64,000 nt of DNA from Microvirga sp. KLBC 81 (GCF_003075415.1 NZ_QDAH01000005.1:124001-188000); one strand, 5' to 3'; shown: positions 8,400 through 16,539, counted from the stretch's first letter. Notes: a model not told the origin generated them from the letters alone. Translations and numbers: made by a program.

Positions 8400-8673
8400 C
8401 GGTAACACGCTCACTCGGGTCGATTGCTGCACTGCACGAGCAGACATCGGTGCTGTCGAGGGCATGCCATCCGCTCAGCCAGCAGCCCCGGTGTGTTCGT
8501 TCGTTGCTGCTGGCCATGGTGCCTGCGTTTCGCGAGGCCCGGCGACTGGAGGGGGTGGGGGAAAATCCAGCGCGCAGACAGCAGCTCCTAACCCCCACAC
8601 GCAATTTCCGCCCAAAACATCCGGGGTCTGGTCGGGAAATTTTTTGCACCCGGAATATTCGAGGATGAGATGA
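8392..8673 (+). CDS. Hypothetical phage ORF with tight overlaps
   Basis: This is a 93-residue ORF whose start overlaps the terminase small subunit by eight bases (ATGTCTGA) and whose stop shares ATGA with the next gene. GAGAGGG sits at a good ribosome-site distance. Against it, the product is low-complexity (a run of six Gly/Thr around GGGGG, many Pro and Ala) and matches nothing I know. The 3' part contains a run of six T preceded by a weak hairpin (about 8604-8645), so this stretch may instead be an untranslated leader or terminator. Confidence 0.4.
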   Translation: MSDGNTLTRVDCCTARADIGAVEGMPSAQPAAPVCSFVAAGHGACVSRGPATGGGGGKSSAQTAAPNPHTQFPPKTSGVWSGNFLHPEYSRMR

Positions 8674-8897
8674 ACGTTCGTGCGAAGTTTAAGTGCCAGC
8701 AGATCGTCAGGACCCACGGCAACCCAGAAGGTTCTGCCGAGGTCCGCCTGACCGCCGCCACGAGCGGCGAGGCAAACAAGGAATGGTCGAAATGGACCCC
8801 TAGCGGTTCGATCACGATGCTGATCACTAACCCGTCGGCAATCGAAGCATTCGAACTCGGCAAGGAATACTACGTCGATTTCACCCCTGCTGAGTGA
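8670..8897 (+). CDS. Small conserved-type phage protein
   Basis: This 75-residue protein begins MNVRAKFKCQQIVRT, with GAGG four bases before the ATG. It is beta-rich, with LTAATSGEANKEWSKWTPSG in the middle and ending ELGKEYYVDFTPAE. Proteins of this look recur in alphaproteobacterial podoviruses near terminase genes, but no function is known to me. It is followed at once by a strong terminator. Confidence 0.65.
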   Translation: MNVRAKFKCQQIVRTHGNPEGSAEVRLTAATSGEANKEWSKWTPSGSITMLITNPSAIEAFELGKEYYVDFTPAE

Positions 8898-8903
8898 CAC
8901 GGG

Positions 8904-8930
8904 GGAGGCTTCGGCCTCCTCAGATTTTTT
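8904..8930 (+). terminator. Intrinsic terminator with UUCG loop
   Basis: The stem GGAGGC (8904-8909) pairs with GCCTCC (8914-8919) across a TTCG tetraloop, followed by T6 at 8925-8930. This is a textbook rho-independent terminator after the 8670-8897 gene. Confidence 0.85.
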
Positions 8931-8955
8931 GGCTTCAAAACATTCGAGGGTTGAG

Positions 8956-9453
8956 ATGACACGACACTACTATGGCACCAAGCGCATCATCGCCGTGCCG
9001 ATGACTCGCGCCGAGTACAACGCCTATCGCGGCTGGACAGTGCCAGCTGACGAGAACCCGAATGATGAGGGGTGTCTCGTTGAATACACGGACGGCGATC
9101 GTTCGAACCATCCCAACCATGCTGGCTATATCTCGTGGTCGCCCAAGGATGTCTTCGAGGCGTCCTATCAGCCGTTTACGGCGCTGTCGTTTGGCCATGC
9201 GATCGAGGCCTTGAAGGTCGGTCATCGCGTCGCCCGAGCCGGCTGGAATGGCAAGGGCATGTTTCTGCGCCTAGTGCTCTCCATCCACGATATCCCGCGT
9301 GGCGGCACAACCCACCCGGTCTACCGGCTCACCACCGAAGACGAAGCGACTGCATTGCCGTGGATCGGCATGAAGACGGCCGACAACAAGTTCGTGCCTT
9401 GGCTCGCGTCGCAGACCGACATGCTGGCGAATGATTGGGTGGTTCTCGAATGA
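8956..9453 (+). CDS. Tad2-domain (DUF2829) fusion protein
   Basis: This is a 165-residue protein from ATG 8956, which has GAGGG seven bases upstream; an upstream TTG at 8929 lies in the terminator. Residues about 1-68 form a phage-specific domain (PMTRAEYNAYRGWTVPADEN ... GYISWSPKDVFEASYQP). Residues about 72-165 match DUF2829/Tad2: FGHAIEALKVGHRVARAGWN, GKGMFLRL, then MKTADNKFVPWLASQTDMLA and NDWVVLE. Known Tad2 proteins are phage sponges that bind the cyclic ADP-ribose-type signal of the Thoeris defence system. Whether this fused form binds a signal is inference. The N-terminal domain might alter targeting or oligomer state. Confidence 0.75.
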   Translation: MTRHYYGTKRIIAVPMTRAEYNAYRGWTVPADENPNDEGCLVEYTDGDRSNHPNHAGYISWSPKDVFEASYQPFTALSFGHAIEALKVGHRVARAGWNGKGMFLRLVLSIHDIPRGGTTHPVYRLTTEDEATALPWIGMKTADNKFVPWLASQTDMLANDWVVLE

Positions 9454-9683
9454 GAACCGTCCCCCTCGAACACGGCGAGATCTGCCGGCCCTTCCGCTGG
9501 AAGCAGTTCATCGTGCTCCATCCGGCGAAGCAGCCGGCGATCCTGTGCCTGCATTCGCGGGTGAAGGCGCGGCTCAAGGAGTGGCGGCATCCGAGTGCGC
9601 CGCTGGTTGAGCAAGCGAAACTTGCGCGCGTCGAAGATCCAGATGCGGATTTCGTCGCCGCTGTGGTGAGGACGATTTCATGA
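9450..9683 (+). CDS. Small hypothetical phage protein
   Basis: This 77-residue protein starts at ATG 9450 in an ATGA overlap with the Tad2-domain gene and ends in an ATGA overlap with the next gene. It begins MRTVPLEHGEICRPFRWKQF and is basic in its middle. No family is recognised. The perfect overlaps on both sides support it as real and co-translated. Confidence 0.65.
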   Translation: MRTVPLEHGEICRPFRWKQFIVLHPAKQPAILCLHSRVKARLKEWRHPSAPLVEQAKLARVEDPDADFVAAVVRTIS

Positions 9684-9970
9684 GTGCCGAGATCCTCAAC
9701 CTGTTCGGCAGTGAGCGGACTGAACCGGAAGGGCCTCACCTTTCCGGTCAAGCCGTTTGCATGGCTTGTAAACATGAGTGGGTTGCGGGTGCCCCAGTCG
9801 GCACGGTGCATCTCGAGTGCCCCGCGTGCAAACGGACGTGGGGACAGTTCAAGAACCCGGTCGAGCCCTCGGTCGCGTGGTCCTGCCAATGTGGCGAGCA
9901 GCTGTTCTGGATCACTCCGAACGGTTGCCAGTGCAGAGCCTGCGGGTCGATTCAGGAGGGCATGTTTTGA
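9680..9970 (+). CDS. Zinc-ribbon phage protein
   Basis: This 96-residue protein has four cysteine pairs, CMAC, CPAC, CQCG and CRAC, spaced as two treble-clef or zinc-ribbon units. It starts in an ATGA overlap and ends overlapping the TTG start of the large terminase. Placed directly before the terminase, it might assist packaging or act as a DNA-binding regulator; the function is not known. Confidence 0.65.
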   Translation: MSAEILNLFGSERTEPEGPHLSGQAVCMACKHEWVAGAPVGTVHLECPACKRTWGQFKNPVEPSVAWSCQCGEQLFWITPNGCQCRACGSIQEGMF

Positions 9971-11571
9971 CCGATCTCCTCGAAATGACGGCGGCTCCGC
10001 CGCAAATCCATAGGGACGCCGAGGGCCGTCCGATCTACGTTCCTGACGGGAAGGTACTCCGCGGCTTCATGAAGTCGAATGCCCGAGTGCGGATCATCCG
10101 CGGCCCGATCCGTTCGGGCACGTCGTCGATGAGTTGCTTGGAGATCTATCGCCGGGCGTGCGAGCAGAAGCCGGGACCTGATGGCTATCGGCGGACGCGC
10201 TGGGCGATTGTCCGCAACACCTATCCGGATCTGCAGCAGTCGACCGTCAAGACGTGGCTTGCTTGGTTCCCGGAGAAGGACTTTGGCCGGTTCATCTGGT
10301 CGAAGCCCATGGTGCACACGCTGCGCAAGGGCGATGTGATTGCCGAGGTCGTGTTCCTGGCGCTCGATAAGCCGGAGGACGTGAACAAGCTGCGTTCGAC
10401 TGAATGGACCGGCATCTGGTTCAATGAGCTCGAGTACATACCGAAAGAGCTATTCGACGAGGCGGAATCGCGTGCCGGCTACTATCCGGCGATTAAGGAC
10501 GGTGGCGCGACATGGTCTGGCGTGCTCGGAGACATGAACGCGCCGTCGGAAGACAACTGGCTTGTCATGATGACGGGTGAGGTGCCGCTACCGGAAGACA
10601 TGCCGGATGAGGAACGGCAGCAGTACCAGTGGCCGGAGGACTGGGATTATTTTGTCCAGCCGCCAGGACTAATCGAGATCTTTGGCCCCGACGGCAAGAC
10701 AGTCGTCGATTACAAGCTGAATCCGGAAGCCGAGAACCTGACCTGGATCCCCAAGATCAACGGGCGGCCGCTTTACCTCGAAACGATCAAAGGCAAGTCG
10801 AAGCGCTGGATCGACAGCCGCATCATGAACCGGATCACGGCGCCCGTTGAGGGAACGCCGGTCTGGCCGATGTTCGTTGAAGAGACGCACGTCGCCAAGG
10901 TGCCGCTGAAGTACAATCCCGGGCATCCTCTCTATGTGGGCCTCGATTTCGGGCGAACGCCTGCGGCGATTATCGGTCAGATCATCAACGACCGCTGGGT
11001 GATCGTTGGTGAGGTCATCGGCAACGACATGGGCGCGACCACGTTCGCTCCGATCCTGCGGCGGTGGCTGTTCCAGAATTGCCCTGGCCTGGTCGACGGC
11101 GATTCCATTGGGGCGCTTGAAGAGGCGGTGCGCACCGGCCGGCTCCGGCTCTACGGCGATCCAAAGGGCCAAGACAAGACACAAGCCGACGAGCAGACCG
11201 CCTATGACGTGTTCCGGGATCACGGTATGCGCGTCTCCCCGGCACCGATTCCCTCGAACTCCATTCAGACCCGTATTGAGGCGGTCGAGTTCGTGCTCAA
11301 TGGCATGCGGGATGGCATGCCCCGGTTCTTGCTCTCGCCCAATTGTCGGACGCTGAAGATGGGCATGGCGGGCGGATACCACTTCAAGAAGGGCGATACG
11401 GTGAAAGCCGAACCGGCAAAGAACCGGTACTCGCATCCATGCGATGCCCTGCAATACCTGGTCCTCGGCGCGGGCGAGGGCAGGGTGATGACAGGCCGCG
11501 AACGTCCCAGCAACACGCACGCGGCTCCTGTCCAGACGAGGCAGTCCCGCCGTTCCCTCCGGAGGATCTGA
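9967..11571 (+). CDS. Terminase large subunit
   Basis: This is a 534-residue protein. The start is TTG 9967: AGGAGGG (9954-9960) lies six bases upstream and the TTG overlaps the preceding stop. The ATPase domain occupies about residues 30-260. The Walker A position reads RGPIRSGTSS, where the usual Lys is replaced by Thr; the Walker B-like segment is GIWFNELEY, with the NE form common in podovirus terminases. The RuvC-like nuclease domain has YVGLDFGRTPAAI, YGDPKGQDKTQ and a final HPCDALQY carrying the metal-binding acidic residues. The enzyme cuts concatemers and pumps DNA into the procapsid. The missing Walker A lysine is unusual. Confidence 0.9.
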   Translation: MTDLLEMTAAPPQIHRDAEGRPIYVPDGKVLRGFMKSNARVRIIRGPIRSGTSSMSCLEIYRRACEQKPGPDGYRRTRWAIVRNTYPDLQQSTVKTWLAWFPEKDFGRFIWSKPMVHTLRKGDVIAEVVFLALDKPEDVNKLRSTEWTGIWFNELEYIPKELFDEAESRAGYYPAIKDGGATWSGVLGDMNAPSEDNWLVMMTGEVPLPEDMPDEERQQYQWPEDWDYFVQPPGLIEIFGPDGKTVVDYKLNPEAENLTWIPKINGRPLYLETIKGKSKRWIDSRIMNRITAPVEGTPVWPMFVEETHVAKVPLKYNPGHPLYVGLDFGRTPAAIIGQIINDRWVIVGEVIGNDMGATTFAPILRRWLFQNCPGLVDGDSIGALEEAVRTGRLRLYGDPKGQDKTQADEQTAYDVFRDHGMRVSPAPIPSNSIQTRIEAVEFVLNGMRDGMPRFLLSPNCRTLKMGMAGGYHFKKGDTVKAEPAKNRYSHPCDALQYLVLGAGEGRVMTGRERPSNTHAAPVQTRQSRRSLRRI

Positions 11572-11996
11572 TGGCTGACGGCGATACGTCCCGCGTAGCG
11601 ATCGAGCCTACGATGTGGTTCCTGGTGTTTCAGGACAGCTCCCGGACGCCTTGGGTAAACCTGCTGTCCTGGGGGCGGTTCAAGCATGTGACCGCCTATG
11701 GCTGGGTGCCGGATCAGAGGATGTGGGTCTTCTATGACGTGAGCCTCGGCAATACCCGGATTGCGATCCTTCCGGCGGGGACAGAGGCTGCACAGCAGGA
11801 GATCGAACGGTTGCGGGAACACGGCGTCACGCTGGCGATGAAGCCGCGGGGCAAGGTCTCGCGGTGGTTGCGTCTAGGGTTCTGGTGCGTGCCAGCCATG
11901 GCGCATCTCGTTGGAGTGCCTGGATGTGCGGTGCGCCCAGACCGTCTTTTCCGGCAATGTCTCCGCTATGGAGCGGAGATCGTAGACGATGGGTAA
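11571..11996 (+). CDS. Conserved-type phage protein beside terminase
   Basis: This 141-residue protein starts at ATG 11571, overlapping the terminase stop by one base. Its core (MWFLVFQ ... WGRFKHVTAYGWVPDQRMWV, then FYDVSLGNTRIAILPAG) recurs in podoviruses next to terminase genes. The function is unknown to me. Its C-terminal coding region contains module motif copy 2, so the protein end and a regulatory site share sequence. Confidence 0.65.
   Translation: MADGDTSRVAIEPTMWFLVFQDSSRTPWVNLLSWGRFKHVTAYGWVPDQRMWVFYDVSLGNTRIAILPAGTEAAQQEIERLREHGVTLAMKPRGKVSRWLRLGFWCVPAMAHLVGVPGCAVRPDRLFRQCLRYGAEIVDDG
11925..11934 (+). promoter_or_regulatory. Phage module motif copy 2 (TGTGCGGTGC)
   Basis: This is an exact copy inside the 3' end of the 11571-11996 gene, 54 bases before the ATG at 11989 that opens the portal module. 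Confidence 0.5.
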
Positions 11997-12207
11997 CGTA
12001 TTCAAGCCGAGTAAGGCGCCGCTGCGTATGGCTGAACAACAGGCCGCGGAACAGCGAAGAGAGCTCGCTCGGCAGCGCGGCATTGCTGAAAACCAGCAAG
12101 CCGCGAGTCTGCAGGACACCCTTGAGAACGAGACGAACCGGCTTGCCCGGGTATTCGGCACTCGTGCTCTCCTGGCCGGCACCGGCACACGCGCGACGGT
12201 GAGGTAA
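11989..12207 (+). CDS. Small helical phage protein
   Basis: This 72-residue protein overlaps the previous gene by eight bases. It is rich in Gln, Ala and Arg (RMAEQQAAEQRRELARQRG), so it is largely helical. It ends five bases before the portal gene. Small charged proteins of this kind next to the portal can be head-joining or scaffolding factors; no family is recognised. Confidence 0.6.
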   Translation: MGNVFKPSKAPLRMAEQQAAEQRRELARQRGIAENQQAASLQDTLENETNRLARVFGTRALLAGTGTRATVR

Positions 12208-12211
12208 GCTG

Positions 12212-13759
12212 ATGGCGGCGGATGCGCTTGAGAAGGAAGCCCTCGACCGGCTGAAAGACTGCCGAGCGCAGAAGGTCATGTTCGAGCGTGACATCCGCGA
12301 GGCGTACTTCTTCACGGCGCCGCAACGGTGCCGGGACATCTCTTCGCAGTCGGCGCCAACCCAGACCAAGCCTGAGGATGCAGCAGAACTGCAAACCTCG
12401 CTTGGGATGGAGGTTGCGCAAGATTTCGCGACCGAGATGGTGAACACGTTCATCCCTCAGGCGATCGAGTGGGCACAGCAGAAGCCGGGCGTCGATCTGA
12501 GCGAGGACGATTGGGCGGAGGTGTCAGAGGACATCGAGACCCAATCGACGACGATTCACGAGGCTATCAAGGCCTCAAACTTTTATGCTGCCGCGGCGCT
12601 GACGTTCTTCCCGGATCTGCCGGTCGGGACGTGCGCTATGTGGATCGATGACCTGCGTCCGGCGGAGCCCATCGTTTGCCAGCCGATTCCACTTCGCGAG
12701 CTGGAGATCAACGTCGGTCCCTATGGCGAGATCGATGATCGGTTCGTGGTGCGCCATACCCGGCATCGTCATTTGAAGGCGCTACTGCCAGGGGTCACGC
12801 TCCCGAAAGAGGTTGCCGACAAGGTGAAGATGAAGCCCAATGAGCGCTGCAAGGTGCAGTGGGGCTTTTGGCGCAAGTGGGATCGGACTGACGATGTTGT
12901 CTGGCAGGGCGTGATCCTGGTCGGAAACAAGAAGGTCTGGGATAGCGAATTCGTCGGGGAGGGATCCTGCCCGCTGATCGTCGGACGCTTCGACCCGGAC
13001 ACGATGTATGCCTTCGGCACTGGCCCAACCATCAAGAGCTTGCCGGAACTGCGGCGCCTCGATGAGACCGAGGCGCTCAAGATCGAGAACGCCGACTTCC
13101 AGATCCATCCGCCGTTCTCCTATCCAGATGATGGGATTACCAACTTCAGCGGCGGCATTGAGCCAGGCATGGGATACCCCTCTCGTCCTGGCAGCGGTCG
13201 TGACTTCGTGAAGCTTTCGTTTGAGGGTAACGTCGACTTTACCGAGTTCGAGACGGCGAAGATCGAGGAGCGTATCCGCCGACTTCACTTCGTGGATTTC
13301 CCGGAGCAGCTCGGTAAGACGCCCCCGACGGCGGAGCAGTGGCTTGACGAACTGCAGCGGACGAAGAAGCGCATCGGCACGCCCGGCGCTATCTTCTGGC
13401 GGGAGTTCCCAGCCCAAGTGTTCCTGCGCTTCAAGTTCCTGCTGGAGAAGCGCGGCAAGATCGAGCCGGTCAAGGTCAACGGCAAGGTGCTCTCGCTTGT
13501 GCCTTATGACCCGACCGAAGTCGCCCAAGACCAGCAGGACGCCATGATTGCCAGCCGCCTCCTCGAGATGGCGCGCAATTACTTCCCCGAGATCAGTCAG
13601 GCCGCGATCGACCCTCTGGAAACCCTGACGAACCTGAAGAAGAAGCTCCGCGACAAGGTGGTGAAGATCCGGACGCCTGAGGAAATGAAGCAGGCTGTCG
13701 AGACGATCGCACCGATGATGGGCGGCGGCGGAGCGCCTCCGGGAGTGCCGACAGCATGA
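12212..13759 (+). CDS. Portal (head-tail connector) protein
   Basis: This 515-residue protein is close in size to T7 gp8 (536) and begins with a helical region (LEKEALDRLKDCRAQKVMFE) followed by REAYFFTAPQRC. Residues about 50-90 carry the connector-type signature LGMEVAQDFATEMVNTFIP, and later FGTGPTIKSLPELRRLDE resembles the wing/stem of podovirus connectors (Head-tail_con family). It forms the dodecameric ring through which DNA is packaged and to which tail proteins attach. GAGGTAAG precedes the ATG. It lies between the terminase and the scaffold, as expected. Confidence 0.85.
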   Translation: MAADALEKEALDRLKDCRAQKVMFERDIREAYFFTAPQRCRDISSQSAPTQTKPEDAAELQTSLGMEVAQDFATEMVNTFIPQAIEWAQQKPGVDLSEDDWAEVSEDIETQSTTIHEAIKASNFYAAAALTFFPDLPVGTCAMWIDDLRPAEPIVCQPIPLRELEINVGPYGEIDDRFVVRHTRHRHLKALLPGVTLPKEVADKVKMKPNERCKVQWGFWRKWDRTDDVVWQGVILVGNKKVWDSEFVGEGSCPLIVGRFDPDTMYAFGTGPTIKSLPELRRLDETEALKIENADFQIHPPFSYPDDGITNFSGGIEPGMGYPSRPGSGRDFVKLSFEGNVDFTEFETAKIEERIRRLHFVDFPEQLGKTPPTAEQWLDELQRTKKRIGTPGAIFWREFPAQVFLRFKFLLEKRGKIEPVKVNGKVLSLVPYDPTEVAQDQQDAMIASRLLEMARNYFPEISQAAIDPLETLTNLKKKLRDKVVKIRTPEEMKQAVETIAPMMGGGGAPPGVPTA

Positions 13760-14094
13760 ACATCGACCCGCAAGAACTGAAGGACGCCTGGGCCCGGATT
13801 CTAACCGGGCGCCAGAGTTCGAATGACCATAAGCTCGCCATTCTGTGGCTTCGCCAGGTGCAAATGGAGGTCCTGCCGATGGATGCCCCGACCTGTGCGG
13901 TGCACGACAGCAACGGGCGTAGGAGGCTTGCTCGCGAATTAATCAACTTCGCGGTGAGCGAGACGGATGCCTCCGGAACAGACCAACGAAACCCAGACCC
14001 AGACGACCTCGACGCAGCAGTCGAACGAGGGCGGCGCTCAGCCGCAAACGCAGCAGGGCGCGTCCACAGAGGCGCAAAACGGCGGGTCGACTAA
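13756..14094 (+). CDS. Hypothetical phage protein overlapping scaffold gene
   Basis: This 112-residue protein starts in an ATGA overlap with the portal gene. The first 70 or so residues (DPQELKDAWARILTGRQSSN, KLAILWLRQVQMEVL) look like a normal folded protein. The last 40 are Arg/Ala-rich and lie in a different frame of the scaffold gene, a 128-base overlap. Either the protein really ends there or the overlapping tail is a by-product. It contains module motif copy 3 (CAVHDSN codons). Confidence 0.5.
   Translation: MNIDPQELKDAWARILTGRQSSNDHKLAILWLRQVQMEVLPMDAPTCAVHDSNGRRRLARELINFAVSETDASGTDQRNPDPDDLDAAVERGRRSAANAAGRVHRGAKRRVD
13894..13903 (+). promoter_or_regulatory. Phage module motif copy 3 (TGTGCGGTGC)
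   Basis: This is an exact copy inside the 13756-14094 gene, 63 bases before the scaffold ATG at 13967, which opens the capsid module. Confidence 0.5.
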
Positions 14095-14755
14095 GACCGA
14101 ACGCCCCGATTGGCTCTCTGAGCAGTTCTGGGATCCAGAGGCTGGCCAGATCAAGGGCTCTGATCTCAAGGCGCATCTGGACGAGCTCGCGGCCTTCAAG
14201 GCTGGCGAGGATTCGCGCCGCGCCGCTGCTCCCGAAAAGCCGGATGGCTATCAGCTCCAGCTTCCCGCTGATCTCGAACTGCCGGAGGGCATGTCTTTCG
14301 AGTTCGATGAGAATGACCCGATGGTTGGCCTCGGGCGTCAGATCGCGCATGCGGTGGGGCTCGATCAGGCGGGTTTCGAGAACCTGATGCTCAAGCCGTT
14401 CATCGAGGCGCGGGTTGCCGCCGTGAACGCTGAGAATGCTCGCATCACGGAACTGACCGAGGCCAATGACAAGGCACTCGGTCCGAAGGCTGCAGATCGT
14501 CGAGCTGCGGTCGAGAACTTCATCGCTGCGAAGCTCGGCGTCGAATACGCCGACGTCTTCAAGCACATTTTGCCCGTCGCGAAGGCCGTTGAGGGCTTCG
14601 AGCGCCTTATGCGTCTCAGCTCCTCCGGCGGTATGCCGGGCTTCACACAGACAGGTCGTTCGGGAGGCAGCACCCTGAGCGAAGACGAGTACCAGGCGAT
14701 GAGCCCCGCTCAGCGTCTGGCCCATGCGCGACGGGCCGCCAACGGTAGCCGTTAA
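13967..14755 (+). CDS. Capsid scaffold protein
   Basis: This 262-residue protein sits directly before the major capsid gene. It has a disordered Gln/Thr-rich N-terminus (about residues 1-45), then PDWLSEQFWDPEAGQIKGSD and a long acidic helical body, then a basic C-terminal end (SPAQRLAHARRAANGSR). This acidic-helical layout with a basic capsid-binding tail is typical of T7-like and other podovirus scaffolds. It guides procapsid assembly and leaves before or during packaging. Identification rests on layout and position. Confidence 0.8.
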   Translation: MPPEQTNETQTQTTSTQQSNEGGAQPQTQQGASTEAQNGGSTKTERPDWLSEQFWDPEAGQIKGSDLKAHLDELAAFKAGEDSRRAAAPEKPDGYQLQLPADLELPEGMSFEFDENDPMVGLGRQIAHAVGLDQAGFENLMLKPFIEARVAAVNAENARITELTEANDKALGPKAADRRAAVENFIAAKLGVEYADVFKHILPVAKAVEGFERLMRLSSSGGMPGFTQTGRSGGSTLSEDEYQAMSPAQRLAHARRAANGSR

Positions 14756-14779
14756 GCACCCTTGTAGAGAGGTTGAGAG

Positions 14780-15709
14780 ATGAAGACGCTAGTTGAATAT
14801 GCCAAGGGGCTTGAGACGACTGATCCGGCCCGCCCGCTGATCGAAATGTTCGCCACGTCCTCGGACATCATGGCAGCCATTCCGTTCGATGGCCTGAATG
14901 GTCCTGTCTATCAGGGCTTCCGTCAGGCCAGCCTTCCGACCGTGGGCTTCCGCGGGATTAACGAGGGCGCTACGAGCGGAACCGGCAAGGTGACCCCGTT
15001 CCAGGAAGCCTCGTACATCATCGACCATGATCTCGACGTGGATCGCGCGATCGTGGACCGTTATGGCGAAGAGCGTCGTGCCCGTGAAGAGACCATGGCG
15101 ATGGCCTCTGCCGGCCGCCTCTGGGTTGATACTTTCCTGAAAGGTGACAACACCACGAACCCGCGCGTGTTCGATGGCCTTCAGCGACGCGCCCGCCTGT
15201 TCAACCGCACGATGGTGAACAACGCGGCTTCGGGTGGTGGTCCGCTTTCTCTCTTGAAGCTCGATCAGGCAATCAACAACACCAATCAGCCGACCCACAT
15301 CCTGGCTGACTACTCGATGCAGCCGCTGTTTATCCAGGCAGCGCGCAACACTTCGATCTCTGGTTTCGTGATCCAGTCCTGGGACGAGGTCGGCAAGGCG
15401 AAGATGTCATATGCCGGTCTTCCGATCCTCTGGGGCTACCAGAAGGACGATCACGGTTCGCTCCTGCCGTTCACGGAAGTGGGCGCAGGTGGTGGTGCGG
15501 CTCAGTGCTCCTCGCTCTACATCGTCTCGTTCCGCGACGGTGGCCTGAAAGGTATCGAGCTGAAGCCAATGTCGTTCAAGGACATGGGGCTGCTGCAGGA
15601 CGGCATCACCTATCGCAATCACATGAACTGGGATGTGGGTCTTGTGGACGAGCACAAGTACTGCCTGACCCGCCTCAGCTCCATCACGAACGCGGCCTTC
15701 GTGGGCTAA
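14780..15709 (+). CDS. Major capsid protein (HK97 fold)
   Basis: This 309-residue protein begins MKTLVEYAKGL after a GAGAGG ribosome site. The segments VGFRGINEGATSGTGKVTPF, DHDLDVDRAIVDRYGEE and ILADYSMQPLFIQAAR follow the pattern of Bordetella phage BPP-1-type and related podovirus capsid proteins with the HK97 fold. It lies between the scaffold and a Bbp16-type cement gene, the same neighbourhood as in BPP-1-like phages. A strong terminator follows. Confidence 0.9.
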   Translation: MKTLVEYAKGLETTDPARPLIEMFATSSDIMAAIPFDGLNGPVYQGFRQASLPTVGFRGINEGATSGTGKVTPFQEASYIIDHDLDVDRAIVDRYGEERRAREETMAMASAGRLWVDTFLKGDNTTNPRVFDGLQRRARLFNRTMVNNAASGGGPLSLLKLDQAINNTNQPTHILADYSMQPLFIQAARNTSISGFVIQSWDEVGKAKMSYAGLPILWGYQKDDHGSLLPFTEVGAGGGAAQCSSLYIVSFRDGGLKGIELKPMSFKDMGLLQDGITYRNHMNWDVGLVDEHKYCLTRLSSITNAAFVG

Positions 15710-15719
15710 CGGGCACTGA

Positions 15720-15746
15720 GCGGGGGCTTCGGCTCCCGCCCTCTTT
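15720..15746 (+). terminator. Intrinsic terminator after capsid gene
   Basis: GCGGGGGC (15720-15727), a TTCG loop, GCTCCCGC (15732-15739; one G-U pair), then CCTCTTT. It is the same UUCG design as the terminator at 8904. It probably limits readthrough from the highly expressed capsid gene. Confidence 0.8.
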
Positions 15747-15771
15747 GGATGTAGGACTATAGGAGAGCAAA

Positions 15772-16203
15772 ATGGGTGCTCGCGGTTATAATTTCGACAA
15801 GCTGCTCCAGCTCAAGGACGCTGGCGCTGTCGCTGCTTCTGCCGCCGCTCAGGTCGGCGGCTCGAACCAGATCCTCGATATGGGCGCGGCTCGCTTTGAC
15901 GCGGTGGCCCGGATCAACGTGTCGGCCATTACGGTCGGCGCGGACAACGCCTACGACATCATCGTCCAGGGCTCAAACTCCGCAACGTTCGCGTCTGGGA
16001 TCGAGAACCTGGCGAGCCTGAACCTCGGTAACACGGCGGTTCGCGACGGTGGCGCTCAGACTTCGACGACCGGCATCTATGAATTGCCGGTGACGAACGA
16101 GCAGGCCGACACCGTGTACCGGTATGTCCGGATCTACACGAAGGTCGCCGGAACCACGCCTTCGATCAACTTCGACGCGTTCCTGACGACTCCGATCGGA
16201 TAA
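15772..16203 (+). CDS. Capsid cement (decoration) protein, Bbp16-like
   Basis: This 143-residue protein begins with a helical lead (MGARGYNFDKLLQLKDAGAV), then a beta-rich domain with NQILDMGAARFDAVARINVS and NAYDIIVQGSNSATFA. This pattern is that of the Bbp16 cement protein of Bordetella phage BPP-1, which caps the capsid lattice as a jelly-roll trimer. AGGAGA precedes the ATG. The match and the location after the capsid gene support the call. Confidence 0.8.
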   Translation: MGARGYNFDKLLQLKDAGAVAASAAAQVGGSNQILDMGAARFDAVARINVSAITVGADNAYDIIVQGSNSATFASGIENLASLNLGNTAVRDGGAQTSTTGIYELPVTNEQADTVYRYVRIYTKVAGTTPSINFDAFLTTPIG

Positions 16204-16242
16204 GGCCGGTCGGTTCTCGTATCAGGCAAATAGAGGCAGACC

Positions 16243-16539
16243 ATGGATAAGGTGAAGGTTTACGAGCGGTTCAAGGATGACAAGGGCAATGTCGTCGAGG
16301 CCGTGCACGAGATGTGGGCGGTGGACGCTCGCGAGGCTGTCCAGAACGGCGGTGGCCGGTTTTCGACTTCTCCATTTTCGGACGAGAAGGCAACCGCTGA
16401 CAATTCGCTCAGCGACGAGCTGAAGGTCGTTCATCGCGGTCGTGGTTCCTACTCCGTCATGCGTGGCGAGACTGAACTCCACGAAGGGCTGACCAAGGAA
16501 GAGGCCGAAAAGAAGCTCGAAGAGCTCAAGGCCGCTTAA
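16243..16539 (+). CDS. Small hypothetical phage virion-region protein
   Basis: This 98-residue protein begins MDKVKVYERFKDDKGNVVEA and ends with a charged helix (LTKEEAEKKLEELKAA). It lies between the cement protein and the tail-tube gene and is followed by a terminator. No family is recognised; its place suggests a minor head or head-tail joining role. Confidence 0.6.
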   Translation: MDKVKVYERFKDDKGNVVEAVHEMWAVDAREAVQNGGGRFSTSPFSDEKATADNSLSDELKVVHRGRGSYSVMRGETELHEGLTKEEAEKKLEELKAA

